DNA of 64,000 bases from Phocoena phocoena (taxonomy: Eukaryota > Chordata > Mammalia > Artiodactyla > Phocoenidae): contig NC_089221.1 in assembly GCF_963924675.1 (NCBI RefSeq), forward strand, positions 7,437,851 through 7,501,850, in the 5' to 3' direction. Below the pieces are notes generated by a model. The model was not told the DNA's origin. It did no database searches and saw only the letters and a list, made by a program, of their open reading frames with translations. Below are positions 12,214 through 20,942 of this stretch, piece by piece. How positions within the stretch are numbered: the stretch's first letter is position 1; each line of letters starts with the position of its first letter. The translations under genes were made by a program, and so were the position numbers.

Positions 12214-13325
12214 CTTTTGCCTTTACCAACCCAGAGATCATAAAGATATTTTTCTATGCTAAAAAAAAGGAAATAAAAAGCTGTCTCCATCAAAAAAAAA
12301 AAAGTCTACAAATAACAAATGCTGCAGAGGATGTGGAGAAAAGGGAACCCTCCTACACTGTTGGTGGGAATGTATATTGGTGCAGTCACTATGTAAAACA
12401 GTATGGAGGTTCCTCAAAAAACTAAAAGTAGGGTTTCCCTGGTGGTGCAGTGGTTGAGAGTCCACCTGCTGATGCAGGGGACATGGGTTCGTGCCCCAGT
12501 CGGGGAAGATCCCACATGCCGCAGACGGGCTAGGCCCATGAGCCATGGCCACTGAGCCTGTGTGTCCGGAGCCTGTGCTCCGCAACGGGAGAGGCCACAA
12601 CAGTGAGAGGCCCATGTACCACACACACACAAAGAAACAAAAACAAACTAAAAGTAGAGTTGCTATATGATCCTGCAATCCCACTCCTGGGCATTTATGT
12701 AGAGAAAACTATAATTTGAAAACATACATGCTGTTCACTGCAGCACTATTTACAGTAGCCAAGACATGGAAAAAGCCTAAATGTCCATGGACAGATGAAT
12801 GGATAAAGAAGATGTAGTACATATATACAATGGAATACTACTCAGCCATAAAAAGAATGAAGTAATGCCATTTGCAGCAACATGTGTAGACCTAGAGATT
12901 ATCATACTAAGTGAAGTAAGTCAGAAAGAGAAAGACAAATACCATATGATATCACTTATATGTGAAATCTAAAATACAACACAAATGAACTTATCTATGA
13001 AACAGAAACAGATTCACAGACATAGAGAACAGACTTTGTGGTTGCCAAGGGGAGACAGTGGGTAAGGGATGGATTGGGATTTTGGGAAAAGCAGATGCAA
13101 ACTGTTATATATAGAATGGATAAACAACAAGGTCCTACTGTATAGCACAAGGCACTATAATCAATATCCTGTGATAAAACATAATGGAAAGAATATGAAA
13201 AAAGAATTTATATATATGTATAACTGCATCACTTTGCTGTATGGTAGAAATTAACATTGTAAATCAGCTATAGTTCAATGAAATATATTTTTAAAAAAAT
13301 AAAATAAAGATACAGAAAAAAAGAA
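12214..13325 (+). mobile_element. LINE-1 3' end inserted in Tigger, itself holding a SINE
   Basis: 5'-truncated L1 in sense: TGTTGGTGGGAATGTATATT, then after the SINE CTCAGCCATAAAAAGAATGA and AAGTGAAGTAAGTCAGAAAG (end of ORF2), followed by 3' UTR and an A-rich tail. A perfect 15-bp target duplication AAAAGTGATATGTGA lies at 12199-12213 and 13326-13340. A CHR SINE interrupts it at 12432-12644. No intact ORF2 frame remains. Confidence 0.9.
12432..12644 (+). mobile_element. CHR-type SINE nested in L1
   Basis: GGTTTCCCTGGTGGTGCAGT start, CHR body, CA/A-rich tail, with a perfect 13-bp duplication AAACTAAAAGTAG at 12419-12431 and 12645-12657. It is younger than the L1, which is younger than the Tigger element. 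The minus-strand open frame across it is a shadow of the SINE. Confidence 0.95.
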
Positions 13326-13340
13326 AAAAGTGATATGTGA

Positions 13341-13399
13341 ACTTTCACCTGCTTAGGAGGTCGACACCCCTGACCCCAAGTTGTTCAAAGTGGCGGCTG
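13341..13399 (+). mobile_element. Tigger2-like 3' terminus
   Basis: The end reads GAGGTCGACACCCCTGACCC then AAGTTGTTCAAAGTGGCGGCTG followed by TA at 13400-13401. This is a diverged Tigger2/MER8 terminal repeat, and it completes the element that the L1 at 12214-13325 split. Confidence 0.8.
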
Positions 13400-13533
13400 T
13401 ATACTTAAACCGTTTACTTAAAAGGAGATAAACTTGAAACCTCAAGACAATCCAGAGAACACATTTTAATAACTGGCACCAACATGATACCTAGAGTAAA
13501 TAGGAAGAAGAAATAATTGACTAATGGGTGTTT

Positions 13534-13661
13534 TCTCTCCCTCCCTCCCTCCCTCTCTCTCTCTCTCCCTCTCCCTCTCCCTCTCCCTCTCCCTCTCCCT
13601 CTCTCTCTCTCTCTTCCCCCCTCTCTCTCTCTCTCTCTCTCCATCTCTCCCTCTCTCTTCA
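13534..13661 (+). repeat. Pyrimidine microsatellite (TCCC)n/(TC)n/(TCTCCC)n
   Basis: Uninterrupted C/T tract with at least three repeat phases. Open frames here on the minus strand encode Arg/Glu/Gly repeats and are artefacts. Confidence 0.97.
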
Positions 13662-14124
13662 GTATTGCATACTTGAAATAGTATGTAGGAGTCTGTAGGA
13701 AGAAGAAAAAATAGTAGCATATCCTGGATAATTCTCAATCTAAATAATAACACCCCAATGCTCTTATTTGGCTTAAAATTATCTCTCTGTACGTAGAAAT
13801 GGAAGGGCTGGAATTTCTAATAAAATATACAGGTTCCATATAATATCCCGGTGTTGTTTTAAAATTGAGGACACATAAACTCTTACAAGTGGGAAAACTC
13901 TCATGACACTGTGTCTATCCAGTGTGTTTGGAGCAGTTGAATTATTCAACTCTATGCCTATAGAGTTACCCTACAAGTAATAGAGTATACCCCTATTACC
14001 CCTGCCTTACCTAAAGTCGTCATTAGGTAAGATAAGCAATGCCAAACACTGAGAGGGAGCAGAATTTTTCAAATGCCTATTTCAAATATTTGTGTCAGTA
14101 GCTGGAGAATGGGGGAGCACTCTT

Positions 14125-14269
14125 TTTCTCCCCAGCTTTACTGAGATATAATTGGCATATATCATTGCATAAGTTTAAAGCATACAATGTGTTGATTTGA
14201 TACATTTATATGTTGTGAAATGATTATCACAGTAAGGCTAATTAACACTCCTATTACCTCACATAATTA

Positions 14270-14309
<40 letters not shown>

Positions 14310-14880
14310 TAAGAACATTCTCTTAGGGATGTTCAAGTATATAATAGAGTATTGTTAACTATAATTACCCTGCTGTGCATTAAATCTCCAGAATTTACTT
14401 ATCTTATAACTAAAGGTTTGTACCATTTTGACCAACATCTCCTCATTTCTTCCCATCCTCAACCCATAGCTATCACCATTCTACTCTCTGTTTCCGTGAG
14501 TTCGGCTTTTTTATACTCACTACATAAGTGAGATCATACAGTATTTGTCTTTCTCCCTCTGATTTATTTCACTTATTTCAATACCCTTCAGTTCACCCAT
14601 GTGGTCACAAATGGCAGGATTTCCTTCTTTTTATGGTTGAATAATATTCCATTTTATGAATATACCACATTTTCTTTATTCATCCATCTGTCAAGAGACA
14701 CTTAGGTGGTCTCCATGTCTTGGATGTTCTAAATAATGCTGCAATGAATATGGATGTGCAGTTAATCCCTTCGAGACAGTGATTTCATTTCCTTTGGATG
14801 TATACACAGAAACGAGAATGTTGGATCATATGGTTGTTCTATTTTTAATTTTTTGAGGAACTTTTGGGAGCACTTTTGAA
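14125..14880 (-). mobile_element. LINE-1 3' end, antisense
   Basis: The plus strand carries the complement of L1 3' UTR (TTTACTGAGATATAATTGGC) and of the end of ORF2 (GAATAATATTCCATTTTATG, TAATGCTGCAATGAATATGG). Diverged, no target duplication recognised. A TG microsatellite lies inside. Confidence 0.85.
14272..14308 (+). repeat. (GT)n microsatellite
   Basis: About 18 uninterrupted GT dinucleotides within the antisense L1 3' UTR. Confidence 0.97.
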
Positions 14881-15190
14881 ACCTGAAAATTTCTCTTGTA
14901 TATTCATTAAAATTTCACATTGTTCCTGGTCTTATTCCATATCTTGTCTACTGATGTATGAAATACTCCTTAATGCATCTAAATACAAAATATTTTCTTT
15001 ACATAAATTGGTAAGCAATCATATAGTTATTCCCATTTAGAACTTGTTAAATGCAGTAACATACACAAACAAGATAAGGTACTTGGGGATATGACACTGT
15101 CAGTGGATTATATGATCTGTGCCAGTTTTTTTTTTAAACACAGATTCTGTGGGGCCTTTAGGGACTTTCCACCCCCTCACTTGTTCCCGT

Positions 15191-15294
15191 AAACCAATTC
15201 TTCTCCCTATCGTGCGCCACTCCTTCTCCCTATCGAAACCAATTCTTCTCCCTATCGTGCGCCACTCCTTCTCCCTATCGAAACCAATTCTTGG
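15191..15294 (+). repeat. 45-bp tandem duplication in U3 (2.3 copies)
   Basis: Two exact 45-bp copies (15191-15235 and 15236-15280) starting AAACCAATTCTTCTCCCTAT, plus a 12-13 bp partial third. Each copy also contains an internal repeat of TTCTCCCTATCG. Repeated enhancer blocks are common in U3 of gammaretroviruses, and that role here is inference. The same array occurs in the 3' LTR at 20986-21089. Confidence 0.93.
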
Positions 15295-15495
15295 AGTTTT
15301 TCAGTTGACGGGGACTTGCCAGACAGCGGGTAATTTTCCAGTTGCCCGTAACAGGTATACGCCCTAACCGCCACAATGAACAGACAACTATAACGGCCAG
15401 AAGGTGGGGCAAAAGTTCCTAAGCCAATGAATTCAAAAGTCACCACATTTACCCAATCATTGTGAGAATATACCCGCCCTATGAGTAAATAAACC

Positions 15496-15503
15496 TATAA
15501 AAA
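15496..15503 (+). promoter_or_regulatory. TATA box of the 5' LTR
   Basis: TATAAAAA 43 bp downstream of the second CCAAT box; transcription would start about 25-30 bp further on, at the start of R. The equivalent in the 3' LTR is 21291-21298. Confidence 0.8.
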
Positions 15504-15579
15504 GTATGTGATTCCGCTTTTAGGGGTTCCCCATCGGCCTCCTGCGTGAGGTTCAGGGAACCCCGGTGCATCGGCTCCT

Positions 15580-15585
15580 AATAAA
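15580..15585 (+). terminator. Polyadenylation signal in R, 5' LTR
   Basis: AATAAA about 15 bp before a GTTGCA end-of-R candidate near 15600. In the 3' LTR the same signal (21375-21380) would end proviral transcripts. Confidence 0.8.
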
Positions 15586-15669
15586 CCTCTTGCGTGTTGC
15601 AGCGGCTCTCGACTCTTGGCGGTTCTTGGGCGAGTTGGAATCTCTCGCAGACCGCTTGGGTCTAACATT

Positions 15670-15687
15670 TGGGGGCTCGTCCGGGAT
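15670..15687 (+). promoter_or_regulatory. Primer-binding site for tRNA-Pro
   Basis: TGGGGGCTCGTCCGGGAT, two bases after the 5' LTR end. It is the 18-nt site that pairs with the 3' end of proline tRNA, used by many gammaretroviruses to prime minus-strand DNA synthesis. No mismatch seen. Confidence 0.95.
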
Positions 15688-15734
15688 CCCCACTCGCCCC
15701 CGGGTCACAAGAACATCGGGAGTCGGAGGTATCA

Positions 15735-15741
15735 GGTAGGC
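15735..15741 (+). promoter_or_regulatory. Candidate splice donor in leader
   Basis: CAG/GTAGG about 50 bp downstream of the primer site is a reasonable major donor for spliced env RNA. It is chosen by position and consensus only. Confidence 0.4.
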
Positions 15742-15938
15742 TCGAGCCCAATTGTCTATTTGTTTGTCGTTTGTTTGTTGCTAGCCGCCATTAGGAAAAA
15801 GCCGTGCGAACCGGCTTGCTGTGGAATCTGTATTGGACTCCTGGCTAGGCAGACGTGCCGAAAGCTGGTGTCCACGGGCCCCGGGGGACGCCCTGGTGGT
15901 CCATCTGGAAGGAGAAACAAATTTTGTCTCCCCTTCAT

Positions 15939-16142
15939 CTGGTTCTGGCAGGTTATATAAGCTGCCATCTGAATTTGAGTTGGTTTCGGGTTTAAGTTCG
16001 CGGCGGCTGGTTCTGGCAGGTTATATAAGCTGCCATCTGAATTTGAGTTGGTTTCGGGTTTAAGTTCGCGGCGGCTGGTTCTGGCAGGTTATATAAGCTG
16101 CCATCTGAATTTGAGTTGGTTTCGGGTTTAAGTTCGCGGCGG
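15939..16142 (+). repeat. Three exact tandem copies of a 68-bp leader unit
   Basis: Units at 15939-16006, 16007-16074 and 16075-16142, each starting CTGGTTCTGGCAGGTTATAT and ending TTCGCGGCGG. No differences were found between copies, so the triplication is recent. It lies between primer site and gag, the region that holds the packaging signal and translation-control structure in gammaretroviruses. Whether the unit acts in packaging is inference. Confidence 0.95.
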
Positions 16143-16212
16143 CAATATCAATGTGTGTCTTTTGAAATTTTATTGTTTTTCTGTACTATTATCTTTCTTT
16201 TGACGGACGACA

Positions 16213-17082
16213 ATGGGACAAACTATGACGGCTCCTCTTTCTCTTACCCTAAGCCACTGGACCGAAGTTAGGGCTAGGGCCCACAACCTTTCGGTAGAAG
16301 TAAGGAAAGAAAAATGGCAAACGCTGTGTACCTCTGAGTGGCCTACATTTCAGACAGGGTGGCCACCCGAAGGATCTTTTTTGTTAGATAAGGTTGGGCT
16401 AGTCAAGTCTAGGGTCTTTAACACAGGATCCCACGGACACCCAGACCAGATACCATATATCCTGGTCTGGGAAGATCTAGTTCTCTCCCCGCCTCCGTGG
16501 GTCCGGCCCTTTGTTTCCTCAACAGGCACGTCTGCATGCGCTCCAGCACAATCGGAGATATTGGCCCTGAAGAAAACCCCAGACACGGAAAAGTCATCTG
16601 CTGCCTCGGACCCGCCAAAGGCGATATATCCTGACCTGCAGTCTGATTTGCTTCTTCTAGATTCCCCACCTCCTTATCCTCCGGCCCTAAATCCCATGTC
16701 GCCCCTAGGACCCCCAGCTTCACAACCCTCCGCACCAGTAGGGCCACCTGTTATGGCGGAAAGGGGGGGTCCCTCGGCGGGCACCAGAAGCCGGAGGGCT
16801 GTTTCCCCGGATTCTACTGCTTTACCCCTTAGAGAATATGGCCCCCCCGATAACCACGGGAATAGGCCCCTTCAATACTGGCCCTTTTCCTCTGCAGATC
16901 TTTATAATTGGAAGATGCATAACCCTACTTTCTCTGAAAACCCACAGGCTCTTACTGCTCTAATAGAGTCTCTTGTCTTCTCCCACCAACCCACCTGGGA
17001 TGATTGTCAACAGCTCCTCCAGACTCTCCTCACAACTGAGGAGAGGCAACGGGTTCTCCTGGAGGCTAAAAAAATGTGTTAG
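16213..17082 (+). pseudogene. gag: gag, first frame: matrix, p12 and start of capsid
   Basis: Structural polyprotein of the provirus. The start ATG gives MGQT, the N-myristoylation signal for membrane targeting. Matrix covers about residues 1-125; a proline-rich p12-like segment follows with the PPPY late-budding motif at residues 152-155; capsid begins near residue 205 (PLREYG) and includes [14 protein letters not shown]. The frame ends at TAG 17080-17082, straight after a run of seven A at 17068-17074. Capsid resumes in another frame at 17076, so a one-base loss in the A run (or a two-base gain) is the likely break. The stop truncates Gag before the major homology region, so this copy cannot build particles by itself. 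Confidence 0.95.
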
Positions 17083-17561
17083 GCGCCAATGGACAACCTA
17101 CCCAGTTGCCTAACGAGATTGATGCCGGTTTTCCACTCGTCAGGCCGAATTGGGACTTTAATACCCCGGAAGGTAAGGAGCACCTGAAAATGTATCGCCA
17201 GGCTCTGGTGGCGGGTCTCCATGGAGCGGCCAGGCGCCCCACGAATTTGGCTAAGGTAAGAGAGGTAACTCAGGGGCCCCAGGAATCGCCAACCGTGTTC
17301 CTAGAACGCTTAATGGAGGCTTTTAGACGATTCACTCCTTATGATCCAACCTCTGAGGAACATAAGGCCACCATAGCAATGGCCTTTATTGACCAGGCGG
17401 CCCCTGATATTAGAAAGAAGTTACAAAGGCTGGATGGCCTACAAGGTTTCTCCCTTCAGGACTTAGTAAAAGAGGCAGATAAGGTATATTATAAGAGGGA
17501 GACAGAAGAAGAAAGAGAAGAAAGAAAGCAGAAGGAACAAGAGGCTCGTGAGGTAAGATGA
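17076..17561 (+). pseudogene. gag: gag, second frame: rest of capsid
   Basis: Continuation of capsid after the frameshift, with no start codon of its own. It contains the major homology region near residues 66-91 ([18 protein letters not shown]), needed for capsid assembly, and ends in the charged coiled-coil-like stretch rich in Glu/Arg/Lys that precedes nucleocapsid in gammaretroviruses. An in-frame TGA at 17559-17561 interrupts it; the same frame reads on into nucleocapsid. Confidence 0.93.
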
Positions 17562-17755
17562 GATAAGAGGCAAGAAAGACATTTGAGTAAGATACTGGCC
17601 ACTGTAGTCAGAGGAGGAAACAGTAGAGACAGAAATAGACAGGAAGGGCGAACAACGGATAGAAGGCGGCCATTAGACAAGGACCAATGTGCCTACTGTA
17701 AAGAAAAAGGTCATTGGGCAAGAGAATGCCCTAAAAAAAGGAACGGGGGAAGGAT
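17562..17755 (+). pseudogene. gag: gag nucleocapsid with one CCHC knuckle
   Basis: Same frame as the capsid part, after the TGA. A basic nucleocapsid with a single zinc knuckle C-X2-C-X4-H-X4-C ([14 protein letters not shown], from about 17688), the form that binds genomic RNA in gammaretroviruses. The normal end of Gag, the readthrough stop and all of protease are missing: near 17750-17760 the text passes directly into reverse transcriptase connection-domain sequence ([12 protein letters not shown]) in the same frame. Confidence 0.92.
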
Positions 17756-18266
17756 CACTAAGCCTTTTCATCTGTACGTGGCCGAGAATAAAGGTATCGC
17801 AAAGGGAGTACTAACTCAGAAACTGGGCCCCTGGAATCGCCCGGTTGCGTACCTATCAAAGAAATTGGATCCTGTGGCAGCAGGATGGCCCGCCTGTTTA
17901 AAAATAATCACCGCGGTGGCCGCTTTGGTCAAAGATGCTGACAAACTGACTTTGGGGCAGAACCTAACGATAACAGCCCCCATGCATTAGAATGTAATTC
18001 GCCAGCCACCCGACAGATGGCTAACAAATGCCAGGATGACTCATTACCAAGCCCTGCTGTTAAACTCAGATCGTATTAAGTTTACCTCAGCCACAGGACT
18101 CAACCCGGCCACCTTGCTACCCGACCCTGACCTGGAAAGCACTACCGTCATCCATGATTGTCAGGAAGTACTGGCTGCAGCACACGGTAGCAGACCAGAC
18201 TTGATGGATCAGCCCCTCCCCAACGCCGACGTTACCTGGTTTACTGACGGAAGCAATTTCCTAGAG
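17756..18266 (+). pseudogene. pol: pol remnant: RT connection domain and RNase H start
   Basis: Only the tail of reverse transcriptase survives. Sequence from [12 protein letters not shown] through [20 protein letters not shown] to ADVTWFTDGSNFLEE is the connection domain plus the first RNase H strand, with its first catalytic Asp in FTDGS. Protease, the fingers/palm and the polymerase active site are all deleted. An in-frame TAG stands at 17988-17990; the good match either side (MTHYQALLLN follows) suggests a small compensated lesion there. A second deletion begins near 18266, inside RNase H. Confidence 0.9.
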
Positions 18267-19061
18267 GAAGTTTTTATAGATACCTTCTCAGGATGGGTAG
18301 AAGCTTTCCCGACGAAGAAGGAGACAGCTACTGTGGTGGCCAAAAATATCTTAAAAGAAATTTTCCCCCGGTTCGGGGCACCAAAGGTAATGGGATCAGA
18401 TAATGGTCCCGCCTTCGTCGCCCAGGTAAGTCAGGGTGTGGCCAAATACCTGGGGACTGATTGGAAATTACATTGTGCCTATAGACCCCAGAGTTCAGGA
18501 CAGGTAGAGAGAATGAATAGAACTCTAAAAGAGACCCTAACTAAATTGTCCATAGAGACTGGCGGTACAGATTGGACGGTGCTCCTTCCCTTAGCCCTGT
18601 TCCGGGCTAGAAATACCCCCTCCCGCTATTATCTTACTCCATTTAAAATACTATACGGGGCCCCACCTCCTCTTTTTACGCTAAGGAAAAGATTAAGTCC
18701 TGACTGCCAGAATAACACTGACTTATATGCTAGGCTGTTGGGACTCCAGTTGGTCCAAAAGGAGGTGTAGTCCCAGCTGGCAGAGGCTTACCGACCAGGA
18801 ACACCAGCAGAGGCTCATCCCTTCCAAGTCGGAGATTCCGTGTACGTCCGTCGGCACCGAACCCAGACTCTAGAGCCTCGGTGGAAAGGACCATACATCG
18901 TCCTGCTCACCACCCCCACGGCTATAAAGGTAGACGGCATCGCTGCGTGGATCCACGCTTCACACGTGAAGGCCCCACCAGCATCTGCAACATCGGAATG
19001 GCGAGCCCAAAAGACCAGCAACCCGCTCAAGCTCAAGCTTCTGCGATCATCAGGTTTATAA
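18267..19061 (+). pseudogene. pol: pol remnant: integrase core and C-terminal domain
   Basis: Joined in frame to the RNase H stub. It begins VFIDTFSGWVEAF, so the HHCC zinc domain and the first catalytic Asp of integrase are lost. The second Asp (SDNGPAF) and the Glu (SGQVERMNRT) of the D,D-35-E core are present. An in-frame TAG lies at 18768-18770, where the family usually has Trp; the C-terminal SH3-like domain ([20 protein letters not shown]) reads on in the same frame to TAA 19059-19061. The end overlaps the env start, as is normal. It cannot be a working integrase. Confidence 0.92.
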
Positions 19062-19663
19062 CTTTAACTTTGTTACCCCTACTGACTGTGAGTAATTTTA
19101 GTCCTCACCTGCCCCAGCGTTTAACCTGGCAGGTAATTTCCCAGACTGGAGATGTAATATGGTCTGTTAGCAATATCGCTCCCCCATGGACCTGGTGGCC
19201 AAACCTTTTTCCTGATGTTTGTAAACTGGCCATAGGGGCTCCCGGTTGGGATTTAGAAGACTATTATGATCAACATAATGTTCCAAAAATTTTATCAACT
19301 AGAGCTGATTCCTCCGGAAAGGGTTGCAAAAACGGGATTCGGAGGACTGGGCTCAGAGCTCCTGCTTTCTACATATGCCCCGGGTTCCATCGCCACAGGT
19401 CCCTTAATTATAAATATGGAGGAACTGAAAACTTTTATTGCAATAGCTGGGGATATAAAACCACAGGAGACACCTATTGGAAGCCCACCTCTGGTTGGGA
19501 CTTTATTAAGGTGACAGCCAATTATACACACCCAACCAACCCCTTAACTTATAGGCCTGAATGTACTAAATGGTGCCATCCCCTTAAGATTTCTTTTAGT
19601 GAACCAGGAAAAAAAGATAAAAAACTGGATAAATGGCCATTCATGGGGAATCAGGTTTTATAA
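18998..19663 (+). pseudogene. env: env surface subunit, first frame
   Basis: The likely initiator is the ATG at 18998 (MASPKDQQ), giving a signal peptide with hydrophobic core [15 protein letters not shown]. An upstream in-frame ATG at 18881 lies in integrase coding sequence and is less likely. The N-terminal receptor-binding region follows, with TWQVISQTGDVIWSVSN and the cysteine-bearing ENFYCNSWGYKTTGDTYW block typical of gammaretroviral surface proteins. The frame closes at 19661-19663. The homologous reading moves to the next frame within the A runs at 19610-19626, best explained by one inserted A. Confidence 0.93.
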
Positions 19664-20021
19664 AGAAGGATATGATGATGGATTACTAATGACCATCAAA
19701 CTAAAAATTGAAACCCCTACTCCAGTTCCTATAGGCCCCAACCCTGAGATAGGGCACTCTTTGCTACCTTTGGCCCCTCCCACAGCGTTACCAGAGATAA
19801 GAAACCAAACTTTTGAGCCAAAAGGAATGACAATCAAGCCCAAGACCCCCCGGGACCGAATGCTCTCATTGGTCCAGGCGGCTTTTGAGGTTTTAAATGC
19901 CACAAACCCGGAGGCTACCAAATCATGTTGGCTTTGCTATGCTGCTCCTCCCCCTTATTATGATGCTATAGGATATAATTCTAATTATAATAATGTTAAC
20001 ACTCCAGATCAATGTCGATGA
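19599..20021 (+). pseudogene. env: env surface subunit, second frame, with CWLC
   Basis: Continues the surface subunit after the frameshift: GHSWGIRFYKEGYDDG, a proline-rich hinge (residues 40-66 of the frame) and the C-terminal domain. It includes the CXXC motif CWLC, which in gammaretroviruses holds and then breaks the disulfide to the transmembrane subunit during fusion. TGA at 20019-20021 interrupts; the same frame continues downstream with well-conserved sequence, so it is a point nonsense change. Confidence 0.93.
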
Positions 20022-20900
20022 AAACAAGAAGGAAATAGTAAATTGACCCTGGCCTCAGTATTAGGAAACGGTACATGTGTAGGAACGCCCCCCTCGTCCC
20101 ACCGACATCTTTGTGCCAATTTAAGCCTCCCACAGGGCTCAGGGTATCTCCTCCCTCCTCCGGATGGATGGTGGGCATGTAACACAGGATTGACCCCCTG
20201 CATTTCTTTAGAGGTCCTTAAAGCTTCAACCGATTTTTGTGTGTTAGTTCAGCTGGTCCCCAGACTCATTTATCATTCAGATTCATCCTTTCTAGATAAA
20301 TATGAGGGCAGAGGAAGGTTTAAGAGGGAACCCATAACACTCACCCTGGCTGTACTCCTAGGACTAGAAATGGCAGCCGGGGTAGGAACGGGTACAACAG
20401 CCCTCATCCAACAACCCCACTATTATGATGCCTTAAGGCAAGCTGTAGATGTTGACCTCCGGGCGTTAGAAAGTTCCATAACTCAGTTAAAAGAATCCCT
20501 CACCTCGCTTTCAGAGGTGGTAATGCAAAACAGGAGGGGATTAGATCTGCTGTTCCTTAAGGAGGGCGGACTATGTGCTGCACTAAAAGAAGAATGCTGT
20601 TTTTATATTGATCATTCTGGGGCTATTACCAAAACTATGGACAAACTTAGGGAGCGCCTGGACAAAAGACAACAGGAAAGGGAAAATCAAAAAGGATGGT
20701 TTCAATCATGGTTTGATAAATCTCCCTGGCTTACTACTTTAGTTTCCACCTTGTTAGGGCCCCTCATTATTTTATTGTTGCTCTTAACTTTTGGACCATA
20801 CATTCTGAATCGCCTGGTAGCCTTTATTAGAGAACGCATTAGTACGGTACAAGTTTTAATGCTAAGGCAACAATACCAAAACTCGCAAAAAGAAACTTGA
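20022..20900 (+). pseudogene. env: env C-terminus: end of surface and whole transmembrane subunit
   Basis: Same frame as the CWLC part, open from the TGA to 20900. Within the part from 20043, a furin-type site R-F-K-R lies at residues 92-95, then a hydrophobic fusion peptide ([20 protein letters not shown]), a heptad region and a [20 protein letters not shown] segment with the CX6CC motif (Cys178, Cys185, Cys186). A membrane anchor follows at about 229-255 and a short tail of some 30 residues. That middle segment is the conserved immunosuppressive-type region of gammaretroviral Env. No lesion seen in the transmembrane part, but no undamaged start leads into it. Confidence 0.95.
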
Positions 20901-20924
20901 AATTCCATGATTGAAATTAGTTAC

Positions 20925-20942
20925 AAAAAAAAAGGGGGGGAA
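20925..20942 (+). promoter_or_regulatory. Polypurine tract
   Basis: A9-G7-AA directly abutting the 3' LTR at 20943, the RNase H-resistant primer for plus-strand DNA synthesis. Intact. Confidence 0.93.

Larger units (their letters stand above)
15148..15667 (+). repeat. 5' LTR
   Basis: 520 bp, starting TGTGGGG and ending TCTAACA. U3 runs to roughly the TATA box, R contains the AATAAA signal and U5 ends at 15667. By eye it matches the 3' LTR (20943-21462) at every position. U3 carries a 45-bp direct duplication. CCAAT boxes stand at 15424-15428 and 15453-15457. Confidence 0.97.

Noticed and set aside
13414..13753. Arg/Glu-rich open frames on the minus strand
   Set aside because: Direct translation of the pyrimidine microsatellite.
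15252..15446. 64-codon minus-strand frame repeated at 21047-21241
   Set aside because: Identical because it lies in the two identical LTRs; no support for an antisense gene.
18881..18997. Upstream ATG for env at 18881
   Set aside because: It would add 39 residues of out-of-frame integrase sequence before the signal peptide; the ATG at 18998 is better placed.
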